From assembly GCF_944377805.1 (NCBI RefSeq), contig NZ_CALWFZ010000019.1, positions 1-38,702 on the forward strand: DNA of 38,702 nucleotides, read 5' to 3'. Origin of the DNA: an uncultured Mediterraneibacter sp. (GTDB lineage: Bacteria > Bacillota > Clostridia > Lachnospirales > Lachnospiraceae). Below, one piece after another: positions 30,067 to 38,702 of the stretch; positions within the stretch are counted from its first letter, which is position 1; every line of letters begins with the position of its first letter. The notes beneath the pieces were generated by a model that worked only from the letters and a program-made list of their open reading frames with translations, did not search any database and had not been told where the DNA came from. The position numbers were made by a program, and so were the translations under genes.

Positions 30067-31305
30067 TTAGTCTTCATATTTCTTAACCAACAGAGTTGCA
30101 TTATGGCCGCCGAAACCAAGAGAATTGGTCAGCGCATAATTTACGTCTTTCTTAACCGGAGCTCCGACCGTATAGTTCAGATCGCACTCGTCGTCGACAT
30201 TTTCTGTTCCCATTGTCTGATGGATAAATCCATCCTCGATACTTTTAACGCATACGACAAATTCAACGCCCCCCGCTGCTCCAAGCAGATGTCCGATCAT
30301 CGACTTTGTCGAGTTGATGAACACATCTTTCGCTGCATCTCCAAGCGCCAGCTTAATTGCCTTTGTCTCGAAAAGGTCATTGTGATGCGTACTTGTTCCG
30401 TGGGCATTGATATAATCAATCTGCTCCGGTTTTACATCAGCCTCCTGCATCGCAAGTTTCATAGCCATGCCCGCGCCTTCTCCATCCTCGGCCGGGGAGG
30501 TGATATGATAAGCGTCGCCTGTTGCGCCGTAACCTACAAGTTCCGCATAGATGTGAGCGCCTCTCGCTTTTGCATGCTCTAATTCTTCAAGCACTACAAT
30601 ACCCGCTCCCTCTCCCAGGACGAAACCGTCTCTGTCCTTATCAAACGGACGTGAAGCTGTCATAGGATCTTCATTTGTGGAAAGAGCTGTGAGCGCGGCA
30701 AACCCGGAGATACCTGTAGGGCAGATCGCAGCCTCGGTTCCTCCCGCTACCATCACATCAGCGTCACCGTACTGAATGGCGCGGAGCGCGTCACCGATAC
30801 AGTGAGTACCGGAGGCGCATGCTGTCACTACGTTTGTGCATTTCCCCTTGAGACCGAGCTGAATCGATATATTTCCTGCTGCCATGTTAGAGATCATCAG
30901 CGGTACCATCAGCGGATGTACTCTGCTCGGGCCTTTTGTGAGGATCTTCCCGTAGTTTGACTCGACGCACTGAAGACTTCCGATTCCGGAGCCTACGATC
31001 ACACCAACCCTGTACGGATCTTCTTTCTCCATATTGAGCCCGGCGTCATCAAACGCTTCCATCGCCGCTGCTACGGCATACTGTGAAAATGGCTCCATTC
31101 TCTTGGCAGCCTTTGCATCCAGTCTCTCCTTTGCTGAGAAGTCCTTCACCTCCGCCGCGATCCTGACTTTATATTCGGAAGCATCAAATTTTGTAATCGG
31201 TCCGATGCCGACTTTTCCCTCTTTAATACCGGCCCAGAATTCTTCCACCGTATTGCCGATCGGCGTCACCGCTCCAAGTCCGGTAATAACAACTCTTCTC
31301 TTCAT
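30067..31305 (-). CDS. fabF: 3-oxoacyl-ACP synthase II
   Basis: A 412-residue condensing enzyme extending acyl-ACP with malonyl-ACP. The nucleophile Cys163 is in TACASGTH, with the His residues in NAHGTSTHHND near 304-314 and IGHLLGAAGG near 340-349. The N-terminus MKRRVVITGLGAVTPIG is classic. In species without FabB, FabF alone elongates both saturated and unsaturated chains, which matters for how the cis double bond is made here. It lies 14 bases after fabG. Confidence 0.97.
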   Translation of the reverse strand: MKRRVVITGLGAVTPIGNTVEEFWAGIKEGKVGIGPITKFDASEYKVRIAAEVKDFSAKERLDAKAAKRMEPFSQYAVAAAMEAFDDAGLNMEKEDPYRVGVIVGSGIGSLQCVESNYGKILTKGPSRVHPLMVPLMISNMAAGNISIQLGLKGKCTNVVTACASGTHCIGDALRAIQYGDADVMVAGGTEAAICPTGISGFAALTALSTNEDPMTASRPFDKDRDGFVLGEGAGIVVLEELEHAKARGAHIYAELVGYGATGDAYHITSPAEDGEGAGMAMKLAMQEADVKPEQIDYINAHGTSTHHNDLFETKAIKLALGDAAKDVFINSTKSMIGHLLGAAGGVEFVVCVKSIEDGFIHQTMGTENVDDECDLNYTVGAPVKKDVNYALTNSLGFGGHNATLLVKKYED

Positions 31306-31319
31306 ACTAATTTTTCCTC

Positions 31320-32060
31320 CTACATTGCCATTCCGCCGTCTACATCGAGTACCTGGCCTGTAATATAACGTGCATCTTCTGATGCCAGAAACGCAACCGC
31401 GTTTGCAATATCCTCAGGTTCTCCGAACTTTCCAAGCGGGATCTGAGCTACAGCCCCTTCCTTTACTTTATCGGAGAGCACTTCTGTCATCTCCGTATTG
31501 ATAAATCCCGGAGCCACGGCATTTACTGTGATTCCGCGGCTTGCAAGTTCTCGCGCCGCTGATTTTGTAAGACCGATCACCCCCGCCTTAGAAGCAGAAT
31601 AATTAGCCTGGCCTGCATTCCCAAGAACCCCTGATACAGAAGCCATATTGATGATGCGTCCGCCGCGCTGTTTGATCATCTGACGGGCCACAAAACGAAT
31701 ACAGTTGAACGTTCCTTTCAGATTCGTATCGAGAACCGCATCGTAGTCTTCCTCCGTCATTTTCATCAGCAGTCCGTCTCTTGTAATCCCCGCGTTATTC
31801 ACGAGAACATCCACACTTCCAAACGTGGAAATAATCTCTTTAAACATCTCCTCACAAGCCTGGTAGTCAGACACATTACACTGCCTGATCTCCGCTTTCC
31901 CACCGTTTTCTTCGATCTCTTTCTTTACTTCCTCCGCGCGTTCCTTTGAACCGTTATAATTGATTACAACAACAGCGCCCTCAGAGGCAAGTTTTATGGC
32001 AACCGCTCTTCCGATTCCCCGGGAAGCGCCTGTTACTACTGCAACTTTTCCATTTAACAT
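31320..32060 (-). CDS. fabG: 3-oxoacyl-ACP reductase
   Basis: A 246-residue short-chain dehydrogenase using NADPH. The nucleotide motif TGASRGIG lies at 10-17, NNAG at 88-91, and the catalytic residues are Ser141 or Ser143, Tyr154 and Lys158 (YSASK). The C-terminus VDGGMAM is typical. It overlaps the end of fabD by 7 bases, so translation is coupled. Confidence 0.97.
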   Translation of the reverse strand: MLNGKVAVVTGASRGIGRAVAIKLASEGAVVVINYNGSKERAEEVKKEIEENGGKAEIRQCNVSDYQACEEMFKEIISTFGSVDVLVNNAGITRDGLLMKMTEEDYDAVLDTNLKGTFNCIRFVARQMIKQRGGRIINMASVSGVLGNAGQANYSASKAGVIGLTKSAARELASRGITVNAVAPGFINTEMTEVLSDKVKEGAVAQIPLGKFGEPEDIANAVAFLASEDARYITGQVLDVDGGMAM

Positions 32061-32974
32061 AATTCACTTACCACCTTGTCCACATCTTCCCACACTGCGA
32101 CATTATATACTTTTACATCCCGGTTGATCTTACGCATAAATCCGGCAAGGGTTTTCCCCGGTCCGATCTCCACGAACGTATCCACTCCGTCGGCGATCAT
32201 ATTTTCCACACTCTGCTGCCAGCGCACAGAAGACGCCACCTGACGGGCAAGCAGATCTTTTGTTACAGCAATATCTGTCACATACTCTGCCGTTACGTTC
32301 GTCACATACGGTATCTCAAGTGCGGAAAGTTCTACTTTCTCCAGTACCTGGCTCAGCTCTTTTCCGGCTTCATTAAGCATCGGAGAGTGGAAAGGACCGC
32401 TGACATTCAGCGGGAGCACACGTTTTGCTCCGGATTCCTTAAGCGCTTCTGACGCCTTCTCCACACTCTCTTTCCATCCGGTAATGACAATCTGCCCCGG
32501 ACAGTTATAGTTTGCGATGCTGACGCCTTCCATTCCTCCGATCACTTTCTCGATCTCTTCTCCGGTCAGCCCCAGCACCGCCGCCATAGAACCTTTTCCT
32601 CCGGGTACCGCGTTCTGCATCAGTATCCCGCGTTTTCTCACTGTCGAGATGGCGTCCTCCGTGCTCATTCCTTTCGCGGAAGCAATAGCACAATACTCAC
32701 CAAGACTTAAGCCGGCCGTAACATCCGGATTCAGTCCTCTTTCCCTTAATACATGTTCCATAGCCAGGCAGACAGTTACAAGCGCCGCCTGTGTGTACTC
32801 TGTCTGATCCAGCTTATCATTTTCCTCAAAGCACAATGCTTTCATATCTATATCCAGCAGTTCCGTCGCCTTGTCGATGACTTTCCTTGCTGTTTCACTC
32901 TGTTCATAAAAATCTTTGCCCATTCCGGCTTTCTGTGCTCCCTGTCCCGGGAACATAAATGCGATCTTACTCAT
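32054..32974 (-). CDS. fabD: Malonyl-CoA:ACP transacylase
   Basis: A 306-residue transferase moving malonyl from CoA to ACP. The nucleophile Ser90 is in GLSLGEY and the catalytic His is in SGPFHSPML near 195-203; FMFPGQGAQ opens the protein, with TNVTAEYV and [12 protein letters not shown] toward the end. It overlaps fabK by 8 bases and fabG by 7. Confidence 0.97.
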   Translation of the reverse strand: MSKIAFMFPGQGAQKAGMGKDFYEQSETARKVIDKATELLDIDMKALCFEENDKLDQTEYTQAALVTVCLAMEHVLRERGLNPDVTAGLSLGEYCAIASAKGMSTEDAISTVRKRGILMQNAVPGGKGSMAAVLGLTGEEIEKVIGGMEGVSIANYNCPGQIVITGWKESVEKASEALKESGAKRVLPLNVSGPFHSPMLNEAGKELSQVLEKVELSALEIPYVTNVTAEYVTDIAVTKDLLARQVASSVRWQQSVENMIADGVDTFVEIGPGKTLAGFMRKINRDVKVYNVAVWEDVDKVVSELC

Positions 32975-33905
32975 AGAAACCTTTGCCTCCGATCAGGTCA
33001 TCTGTCTCTTTTACCAGTTTCTGGATCAGGTCATGGCATGACATCTTTTCTTTGACCATACCTGCGATCTGTCCTGCCATTACGCTTCCTGTCTTCACAT
33101 CACCGTCTACAACCGCACGTCTTAATCCGCCCAGTGTCAAAAGCTCCAGCTCCTCGAACGGAGCGCCTTCCTGTTCTTTCTTTAAGTATTCTTTTGTCAT
33201 CTGATTTCTCAGGGCACGTACCGGATGTCCTGTCGAACGTCCTGTTACTCTTGAGTCGATATCTCTTGCCTTGATGATCATATCTTTATAATTTTCATGA
33301 ACCTGAGATTCATTCGTAACCACAAAGTGGGTTCCCATCTGCACGCCCTGGGCGCCAAGCATAAATGCCGCCGCGATTCCTCTTCCGTCGGCAATACCGC
33401 CCGCTGCGATAACCGGAACACTCACCGCATCTACGACCTGCGGTACAAGTACCATTGTCGTATTCTCACCGATATGTCCGCCGGCCTCTGTTCCCTCTGC
33501 AACAAGTGCGTCAGCTCCGCATCTCTCCATACGCTTTGCAAGCGCTACGGATGCGATAACCGGGATTACCTTGACTCCGGCTTCTTTCCACATCTTCATA
33601 TATTTTTCCGGAGAACCCGCGCCTGTTGTAACAACTTTTACGCCTTCCTCCACGATAACCTTTGCCACATCGTCCGCATAAGGACTCATCAGCATGATAT
33701 TTACTCCAAATGGCTTGTCAGTGAGCTTCTTTGCTTCTCTGACCTGTTCACGCACCCAGTCAGCCGGCGCACTCGCAGCACCGATCAGTCCCAAGCCGCC
33801 GGCTTCGGATACGGCGGCTGCAAGATGATACTCAGCAACCCAGGCCATTCCTCCCTGAATGATCGGATATTCAATTCCTAATAGTTCGGTTACTTTTGTT
33901 TTCAT
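32967..33905 (-). CDS. fabK: Enoyl-ACP reductase, FabK type
   Basis: A 312-residue FMN enzyme reducing enoyl-ACP. The N-terminal IEYPIIQGGMAWVAEYHLAAAVSEAGGLG, FGVNIMLMSPYADD, the EAGGHIGE catalytic His144 and AAGGIADGRG are characteristic of streptococcal-type FabK. There is no FabI in the window, so this is the likely main enoyl reductase; FabK confers natural triclosan tolerance where it replaces FabI. It follows acpP by 35 bases and lacks the extra Cys cluster of the operon's second flavoprotein. Confidence 0.96.
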   Translation of the reverse strand: MKTKVTELLGIEYPIIQGGMAWVAEYHLAAAVSEAGGLGLIGAASAPADWVREQVREAKKLTDKPFGVNIMLMSPYADDVAKVIVEEGVKVVTTGAGSPEKYMKMWKEAGVKVIPVIASVALAKRMERCGADALVAEGTEAGGHIGENTTMVLVPQVVDAVSVPVIAAGGIADGRGIAAAFMLGAQGVQMGTHFVVTNESQVHENYKDMIIKARDIDSRVTGRSTGHPVRALRNQMTKEYLKKEQEGAPFEELELLTLGGLRRAVVDGDVKTGSVMAGQIAGMVKEKMSCHDLIQKLVKETDDLIGGKGFYE

Positions 33906-33940
33906 ACTAACAACCTTTCTTTCTCTAAAATGAATTTAGT

Positions 33941-34165
33941 TTATTTATGTGCTTCCAGATATTTTACGACATCTCCGATCGTATTGATCTGCTCCAGATC
34001 TTCAGACGGAATCTCTACTTCAAACTCTTCCTCAAATGCCATCACCATCTCAAATAAATCCAGGGAATCTGCGCCCAGATCATCTTTGAAAGATGTCTCC
34101 TCTGTAAGCTCTGCCGCATCAGCGTTTAATGAGTCTGCTACGATTTCTTTGATTTTCTCTAACAT
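33941..34165 (-). CDS. acpP: Acyl carrier protein
   Basis: A 74-residue acidic ACP. The phosphopantetheine site is Ser34 in GADSLDLFEMVM. Helices and length are standard. A ribosome site AAGGAAAAG precedes the ATG. It lies between fabH and fabK, so ACP is made with the enzymes that use it. Confidence 0.97.
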   Translation of the reverse strand: MLEKIKEIVADSLNADAAELTEETSFKDDLGADSLDLFEMVMAFEEEFEVEIPSEDLEQINTIGDVVKYLEAHK

Positions 34166-34221
34166 GGTTTTCTTTTCCTTTCTTTCTTGAAAATATTATT
34201 GTAATCCGGCTAAACCGGTAA

Positions 34222-35181
34222 TTACCACTCAAACAGGCATGCTGCCCAGGTCAGCCCTGCTCCAAACCCGGCGAGCATGATCTTCTGCCCCTCACAGAGC
34301 ATATTGCCGCGCGCCATCTCATCAAGGAGAATCGGCACCGTTGCTGCCGATGTATTTGCATATTCCTCAAGGTTCATCGGGAATTTGTCAATCGGCACTT
34401 TGAGCCGTTTCGCGGCCGCCTCGATGATTCTTTTGTTCGCCTGATGAAGAACAAAATAATCAATATCCTCAAGATTCATTTCTGCCTCTTCTAAAACTTC
34501 CTCGATGATCTCGGGTACTTTCCTTACCGCGAACTTAAAGACTCCCTGCCCGTCCATGTGGAGGTAGGATTCCTTGTTCTGCTCGTTTTCCCAATCTTTT
34601 CTGTGGCGGCTAAGCTGTGTAAGCGCCGGTCCTTTTTTTCCATCCGAATGGGCCGCCATGTATACAGGCTCACCTTCCGCGGCTTTTAGTATAACAGCTC
34701 CCGCCCCGTCTCCAAACAGAATACAGGTGCCGCGGTCCGTCCAGTCCAGAAGATTGCTCATGCTGTCGGCGCCGATTACCATAACTGTCTTACAAAAACC
34801 TGCGCTTATGTATGCCTGAGCTGTGTTAAACGCAAGAACAAATCCGGTACAGGCTGCATTCAGGTCATATCCCACCGCATGTACCGCTCCGATAATGCGC
34901 TGCACCTCGCAGGCGGCACACGGAAACACTGTCTCCGAAGAAGAAGTCGCCACCAGAATCATGTCGATTTCCTCCGGATCGATTCCGCTTTGACTCACGG
35001 CTCTCAGGGCGGCCTGTCCGGCCATATAGGAAGTCGTCTCATCTTCTGCAATGTGCCTTTTTCCAATCCCCGTCCTCTCACGTATCCACTCGTCATTAGT
35101 GTCAACGATCCTGGCCAGGTCGTCATTGTCCATCACATGAGGCGGTACATAAGAGCCGGTTCCACATATTTTTCCAACCAT
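34222..35181 (-). CDS. fabH: 3-oxoacyl-ACP synthase III
   Basis: A 319-residue initiating condensing enzyme. The catalytic triad is Cys111 in NAACTGF, His246 in LHQANKR and Asn276 in YANTSAA. GFGAGLTWAACLFEW ends the protein. It starts chains from acetyl-CoA or branched acyl-CoA and malonyl-ACP. It is the first gene of the operon, downstream of a strong promoter overlapped by a FabT-like operator. Confidence 0.97.
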   Translation of the reverse strand: MVGKICGTGSYVPPHVMDNDDLARIVDTNDEWIRERTGIGKRHIAEDETTSYMAGQAALRAVSQSGIDPEEIDMILVATSSSETVFPCAACEVQRIIGAVHAVGYDLNAACTGFVLAFNTAQAYISAGFCKTVMVIGADSMSNLLDWTDRGTCILFGDGAGAVILKAAEGEPVYMAAHSDGKKGPALTQLSRHRKDWENEQNKESYLHMDGQGVFKFAVRKVPEIIEEVLEEAEMNLEDIDYFVLHQANKRIIEAAAKRLKVPIDKFPMNLEEYANTSAATVPILLDEMARGNMLCEGQKIMLAGFGAGLTWAACLFEW

Positions 35182-35198
35182 TACTATTCTCCAAATCT

Positions 35199-35265
35199 GT
35201 CAAAATTACTTTGGCTTTTAAATACTTTGACTTTCAAAGTATATCATACTGGGATCGTTTGTCAA
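35199..35265 (-). promoter_or_regulatory. fab operon promoter with FabT-type operator
   Basis: On the minus strand TTGACA (35260-35265) and TATACT (35238-35243) are 16 bases apart. A perfect inverted repeat covers the -10 and start region: ATACTTTGA, spacer CTT, TCAAAGTAT (35222-35242). Its core TTTGA-N3-TCAAA matches the form of the streptococcal FabT box. A weaker CAAA-N5-TTTG follows at 35201-35213. Repressor bound here would block RNA polymerase. Confidence 0.8.
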
Positions 35266-35285
35266 TACGATTTCGTAATAAAAGA

Positions 35286-35316
35286 CGGGAAGTCTTTAAG
35301 CAGACTTCCCGCTTTT
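35286..35316 (-). terminator. Terminator between the BFD-like gene and the fab promoter
   Basis: A perfect 10-bp stem (CGGGAAGTCT with AGACTTCCCG) and a 6-base loop. The minus-strand tail is TCTTTTATT and the plus-strand tail is CTTTTT, so it may be bidirectional. It insulates the fab promoter from the upstream BFD-like gene. Confidence 0.75.
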
Positions 35317-35353
35317 TAATGTTCCCACATAGTCGCTCTGAGCAGACCCGCGG

Positions 35354-35548
35354 TTATCCCATCATGATTTCTGAAATGGCGTCCATTATCTTGTCATGGC
35401 ATCCGCCGCATCCGGTAGAACAGTGCGTTACTTTCTGCACTTCATCAAACGCGGATAAAACGTCGTCGAATGAGGTCATCTGATGCAGCGCGTTTTCCAC
35501 ATCCGCATAAGATACCTGCTTACAGTTACAGATCATTCCTTCACTCAT
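35354..35548 (-). CDS. BFD-like [2Fe-2S]-binding protein
   Basis: A 64-residue protein. The BFD-type cluster ligands are CNCK at 8-11 and CSTGCGGCHDK near 43-53, with the usual spacing. It likely holds a [2Fe-2S] cluster and acts as a small electron or iron carrier. A strong AAAGGAG precedes the ATG. The upstream DUF5684 gene ends 37 bases before it, so they may share a transcript. The real partner is unknown. Confidence 0.88.
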   Translation of the reverse strand: MSEGMICNCKQVSYADVENALHQMTSFDDVLSAFDEVQKVTHCSTGCGGCHDKIMDAISEIMMG

Positions 35549-35585
35549 TTTGCACTCTCCTTTCAGTCATCGTCTTTCTCATCTT

Positions 35586-36734
35586 TTACTCATCATATTC
35601 AAACTCAATACCGTACAGTTCAAAAGCCTCATCAAGGATTGCTCTGGTATTCTCCGTAGTTTGGGAAGTGTCTACCGTAAACTCAAGAAATACCGGGACA
35701 TCGTCTACCATATCACACTTTAAAATGACATAGCAGGGATATAACTCATCGTCCCATGATATGTAGTCATAGTTGATCTGCTGAAGCGCGTATCCGTCAC
35801 CAGTAATCATTTCATCAACCGTAACATTTGCATAGTACTCTGTCAGGGTTTCAAACGACTCAACTCTGTTCTCTACTGTAGAACTCAGCAGCTCCGCCGC
35901 ATCATTGTCGCCATAGGCGTAACTCATATAAAGAGAAGTCATAACTCCCTCGGCACTTGACACAGCCACAGAACCGGAGGCAGATATATATTCACTCTTA
36001 ATCACCGGTACCTGAACAGATTTCTCTCCATTGTCCAGCGTGACATTTACAAAATAGTCTGATCCGTCAATCGACTCTGTCTCAGCTTCCGTGCTGTCAT
36101 CCGAAGTAGCATCTTCTTCCCCTGCAGTTCCGTCGTCCTCCAGGTAACTGTCATCATAGGAATCGTCATACCCGTCATCATAAGAATCATCATAACTGTC
36201 ATCATAGCTGTCGTCATAATAATCATAGTCATACTGAGAAGAAGGTACCCCTGCCTGGTTTACCCCGATCAGCAGCGATGCGATACCGAAAAATACTGTC
36301 ATGAGAAGACCGATTCCTCCCAGAACTCCCGACGCGATAAGAATACCCTTGTCGTTCCCCTGAACCGTTCCGTGATACTCAGTCTTACCAAACGCAAGCA
36401 TCGGAAGGAATACAATTGACAGAAAAATAAGTCCAACTGCATAAACATCACTCTTGCCGAACGCACGCGCCAGTTTGATATATGTAAATATCTGAAACAA
36501 AAATCCGCCAAGCGGAAGGATCATCAGCAAAAACAGCCATCCGTTTCCCCAGGTAATCTTCGTAAGTACATATAAATTGTAAAACGGTATAATCGCCGCC
36601 CAGCCCGGCTGTCCTGCTTTCTTAAATATCTTCCACAGTGAAACAATCGTCACAATGCATATTGCAACTAATACTGCGAGAAGCGCCATGAAAAGCATAA
36701 TCATGCCGCCTACTATCATACTGGTTTGTTCCAT
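35586..36734 (-). CDS. DUF5684 membrane protein with acidic Asp-Ser-Tyr repeat
   Basis: A 382-residue protein. The N-terminal 1-160 region holds about five membrane segments with the DUF5684 signature WKIFKKAGQPGWAAIIPFYN near 33-52. A low-complexity arm (about 172-205) of YDDSYDDSYDDG type follows, then an acidic Ser/Thr/Glu stretch. A C-terminal domain (about 225-382) is probably extracytoplasmic, with a VNVTLDNGEKSVQVPVIKS-like strand. The function is unknown; the repeats suggest metal or surface interaction at most. It has its own strong promoter. Confidence 0.82.
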   Translation of the reverse strand: MEQTSMIVGGMIMLFMALLAVLVAICIVTIVSLWKIFKKAGQPGWAAIIPFYNLYVLTKITWGNGWLFLLMILPLGGFLFQIFTYIKLARAFGKSDVYAVGLIFLSIVFLPMLAFGKTEYHGTVQGNDKGILIASGVLGGIGLLMTVFFGIASLLIGVNQAGVPSSQYDYDYYDDSYDDSYDDSYDDGYDDSYDDSYLEDDGTAGEEDATSDDSTEAETESIDGSDYFVNVTLDNGEKSVQVPVIKSEYISASGSVAVSSAEGVMTSLYMSYAYGDNDAAELLSSTVENRVESFETLTEYYANVTVDEMITGDGYALQQINYDYISWDDELYPCYVILKCDMVDDVPVFLEFTVDTSQTTENTRAILDEAFELYGIEFEYDE

Positions 36735-36811
36735 CTCTTTATCCCCCTGTATTCTTTAGATTTTTAGCATTAAATATTCAGATGGTTCTCAATATTTAGT
36801 TGTATGTTCCC

Positions 36812-36840
36812 ATTATATAGTCTGGTCTTTATTATGTCCA
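36812..36840 (-). promoter_or_regulatory. Promoter of the DUF5684 gene
   Basis: On the minus strand TGGACA (36835-36840) and TATAAT (36812-36817) are 17 bases apart. The start codon lies about 75 bases downstream at 36734, leaving an AT-rich leader. Confidence 0.7.
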
Positions 36841-36856
36841 GTACATATTTTATTTC

Positions 36857-36885
36857 TTGAAAACTATCCCTTTCTGTGGTAATCT
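36857..36885 (+). promoter_or_regulatory. Promoter candidate of the surface-protein gene
   Basis: TTGAAA (36857-36862) and TAATCT (36880-36885) are 17 bases apart. The gene starts at 36936. Confidence 0.45.
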
Positions 36886-36935
36886 GTTTTATTGAGAATA
36901 AGTGGAAATAAGATTATGAGAAAGGGAATATAACT

Positions 36936-38417
36936 TTGAAAACACGAAAAAAATTACTAAGCCTGCTTTTTGCCGGCACATTATGTCTTGGTACAGTCTC
37001 TTCTGTTCAGGCTGCTGAACTTTCTTCAGGACCCGAGATTACCGTCAACAATACTACCGTGGGATTTGCGGGTCAGGAGTGGATAGTAATCGGTGATGAA
37101 AACGGCGGAGTATACCCTCGGAGCGGACATATTACTCTTGTTCAGACGAAAGATTATACTGGACAAATGCCATATCGAACCGGAAGTTCTTCATCATTTC
37201 CAAACGCAACCTCTTATAGTGATTCTTACTCCCGGAGATTCTGGTACGTTAATAATCCTGATGGAATGAGTGCCTGGACTACTCCTGGCGAATATGCCGG
37301 AAGTACTTTACAACTGAAAATGGAAGAGATCGCCGACTCCTTTCCTGAAAAAGAACAGGCTATCATCACTCCCCGAAGTTTTCTTGGCGAAGGCACTTAT
37401 CAGACCCCCAGCCTGGACGGTATTTCAGGACCGGGTCTTGATAACCAGATGCTATGGCCGCTGTCTGAGGATGAATACACTCTGATAAAAGATAATCCAA
37501 AAACCTACTATCCGAATGCTGCATGGCTGCGTTCTCCCTTTGTAAAAGGGGGCGCTGTTGCAAGAACTGGTGGAAAGGGTACGATGTACGCTGAAAGTGT
37601 GCTTGGTAATCACGAAGTCCGTTGCGCTATGAGCCTGGACGTATCCTCTGTTCTCTTCACTTCTTCTACCCTATGGATGACCGGCAAATCTGCCGCAAGC
37701 GTAGGTGATGGCCTGATTGAAACAAAAGCACCTGTTGACAATGTGAAGTTCACAATAAAGAGCGATTCCCAGACGCTGACCGTCCAGGAACAGAAAGCAC
37801 AGACAAACGATTCTCTCTCCTTTACATATTCCGGGGCAACTACCGGGGCAAATCAATACGTTTCCTGCATTCTTTCCGATGAAAATGGAGAAGTGAGATA
37901 CTACGGAAAGCTGGCGGACAGTTCCAATGCCCCCAACGGCAGCATAACAGTTCCTCTTTCTGCCGTTGAGAACGGAACTTATACATTGCAAATTTTTTCC
38001 GAGGAGATAAATGACAAAGAGGGGAACAGGTATTATACCGATTTTTGCAGTGAGCCGTTTACAAAAACCATCACCATTTCAGACGGAACAGAGACACCGG
38101 CCCCTCCCGGCCAGCCCGATTCTCCGACGGAAACACCAACCACTCCATCCGATCCGGCTGATCCGGCTAATCCGGCTGATCCGGCCGATCCAGCTGATCC
38201 CGTTAATCCTTCTAAGCCGTCCACATCAGAACAAACAGCAGAAGTAACATCTGTATCAACAAAGAATACTTCGGATGCTGCCAACACAGCCGCTGTATCT
38301 CCGAAGACCGGCGTAGACAGCCCGGCCACCTTATGGACTTCTCTTATGCTGGCCGCGGGCACTGTCCTGATTGTCATCACCAGCATGTACAAACAAAAGA
38401 AAAAGCATACCCGATAA
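36936..38417 (+). CDS. Sortase-anchored surface protein with DUF6273-like domain
   Basis: A 493-residue secreted protein starting at TTG, with AAAGGG upstream. A signal peptide (KTRKKLLSLLFAGTLCLGT, cleavage near AQA-AE at about 27) precedes a DUF6273-like region (about 40-245), with EWIVIGDENGG and the AAWLRSPFVKGGAVART stretch near 195-211. A beta domain (about 265-385) and a Pro/Asp/Ala-rich linker of PADP/PANP repeats (about 390-430) follow. The C-terminal sorting signal is SPKTG, then a hydrophobic helix and basic tail KQKKKHTR. It would be covalently attached to the wall. No sortase is in the window. Confidence 0.85.
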   Translation: MKTRKKLLSLLFAGTLCLGTVSSVQAAELSSGPEITVNNTTVGFAGQEWIVIGDENGGVYPRSGHITLVQTKDYTGQMPYRTGSSSSFPNATSYSDSYSRRFWYVNNPDGMSAWTTPGEYAGSTLQLKMEEIADSFPEKEQAIITPRSFLGEGTYQTPSLDGISGPGLDNQMLWPLSEDEYTLIKDNPKTYYPNAAWLRSPFVKGGAVARTGGKGTMYAESVLGNHEVRCAMSLDVSSVLFTSSTLWMTGKSAASVGDGLIETKAPVDNVKFTIKSDSQTLTVQEQKAQTNDSLSFTYSGATTGANQYVSCILSDENGEVRYYGKLADSSNAPNGSITVPLSAVENGTYTLQIFSEEINDKEGNRYYTDFCSEPFTKTITISDGTETPAPPGQPDSPTETPTTPSDPADPANPADPADPADPVNPSKPSTSEQTAEVTSVSTKNTSDAANTAAVSPKTGVDSPATLWTSLMLAAGTVLIVITSMYKQKKKHTR

Positions 38418-38428
38418 ATATTTGGCGT

Positions 38429-38462
38429 CCTGTGGATAATTCATCCGCAGGGCGCTTCTTAT
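38429..38462 (+). terminator. Terminator after the surface-protein gene
   Basis: A 13-base imperfect stem (GCGTCCTGTGGAT with ATCCGCAGGGCGC, two wobble pairs) and a 5-base loop. The tail TTCTTAT is only moderately T-rich. Confidence 0.6.
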
Positions 38463-38573
38463 GATTCCCAGCTTCGCAGTTAAAATAATCGCCTGTAAAT
38501 GCTGGGGGATCTACGATATTATTCAGGAAATCGAAACAGAACATAACCAGGTCAATGACTCTTCCGATTGAAA

Positions 38574-38618
38574 CAAAAAATAAGAGAAACGCTGTAAATT
38601 CAACGTTTCTCTCACTTT
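38574..38618 (-). terminator. Terminator of the right-hand tRNA-Leu
   Basis: On the minus strand GAGAAACG and CGTTTCTC pair around an AT-rich loop, and the following minus-strand bases are TTATTTTTTG. This lies directly after the tRNA 3' end. The 38463-38573 stretch between the two terminators holds no gene I can see. Confidence 0.7.
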
Positions 38619-38625
38619 TACCTAC

Positions 38626-38702
38626 TGCCGCAGACCGGAATCGAACCGGTACGGGTATCACTACCCACGGGATTTTAAGTCCCGGGCGTCTGCCAGTTCC
38701 GC
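38626..38702 (-). tRNA. tRNA-Leu (anticodon TAA), 5' end cut by the window edge
   Basis: The minus strand reads the D arm GCGGAACTGGCAGACGC, the anticodon stem-loop with CTTAAAA (anticodon TAA), a long variable arm, the T arm GGTTCGATTCC and the 3' acceptor strand CTGCGGC with discriminator A. About nine 5' bases lie beyond the window. Confidence 0.92.

Overview
The window looks like a chromosomal segment of a low-to-mid GC Gram-positive anaerobe of the Clostridia, most likely Lachnospiraceae. The basis is family-level: purine-rich ribosome sites, several TTG and GTG starts, a FabK/FabT-type fatty acid synthesis cluster without FabI, a PPi-type phosphofructokinase, selenium genes of the YedE/YedF/SelD kind, a DUF6465 histone-tail-like protein and a sortase-anchored surface protein with an SPKTG signal. 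I cannot fix the genus. The window is bounded by tRNA genes (Pro at the left, a cut-off Leu at the right) and has a third tRNA (Leu) inside. I see no phage, insertion sequence or CRISPR array.

Layout. 1-2.7 kb: tRNA-Pro, then a minus-strand operon of an RNA methyltransferase, RdgB and a YfcE phosphoesterase, and a small Asn-rich gene. 2.7-3.2 kb: a 448-base gap that appears to hold two small plus-strand transcription units, each with promoter, hairpins, C-rich linker and terminator; the second promoter carries an 11-bp-periodic TTCAT array. 3.2-5.5 kb: a membrane pseudokinase and glf. 5.8-8.6 kb: PPi-phosphofructokinase and dihydroorotase. 8.7-10.4 kb: tRNA-Leu, a TetR regulator divergent from a DegV protein. 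10.5-11.7 kb: a J-domain protein and a membrane zinc-ribbon protein. 11.8-16.1 kb: a four-gene Gld-like ABC transporter operon. 16.2-20.3 kb: a five-gene selenium operon (yedF, selD, class V aminotransferase, yedE, DUF3343). 20.5-23.4 kb: a methyltransferase, a CmpB-like membrane protein, a sirtuin and an HD hydrolase. 23.5-24.0 kb: the DUF6465 protein. 24.1-35.2 kb: a twelve-gene type II fatty acid synthesis operon, read leftward from fabH to fabT. 35.3-38.4 kb: a BFD-like [2Fe-2S] protein, a DUF5684 membrane protein and the surface protein.

How it works together. The fab operon encodes the acetyl-CoA carboxylase (accB, accC and a fused accDA), malonyl transfer (fabD), condensation (fabH, fabF), reduction (fabG, fabK), dehydration (fabZ) and ACP. 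It ends with a second flavoprotein carrying a Cys cluster reminiscent of FabX, then FabT. A perfect inverted repeat over the -10 of the fabH promoter matches the streptococcal FabT box in form, so the distal fabT probably closes a feedback loop. The fab operon also holds a 345-base accB-fabZ gap filled with three ~96-bp repeats and a perfect 18-bp hairpin. The selenium genes suggest selenium uptake and selenophosphate synthesis; no selA, selB or selC is visible here.

The best leads for something undescribed are the twin small-RNA locus at 2.8-3.2 kb, the FabX-like enzyme, and the two repeat families (the 96-bp tandem unit and a ~93-bp dispersed repeat on both sides of the pyrC-degV block).
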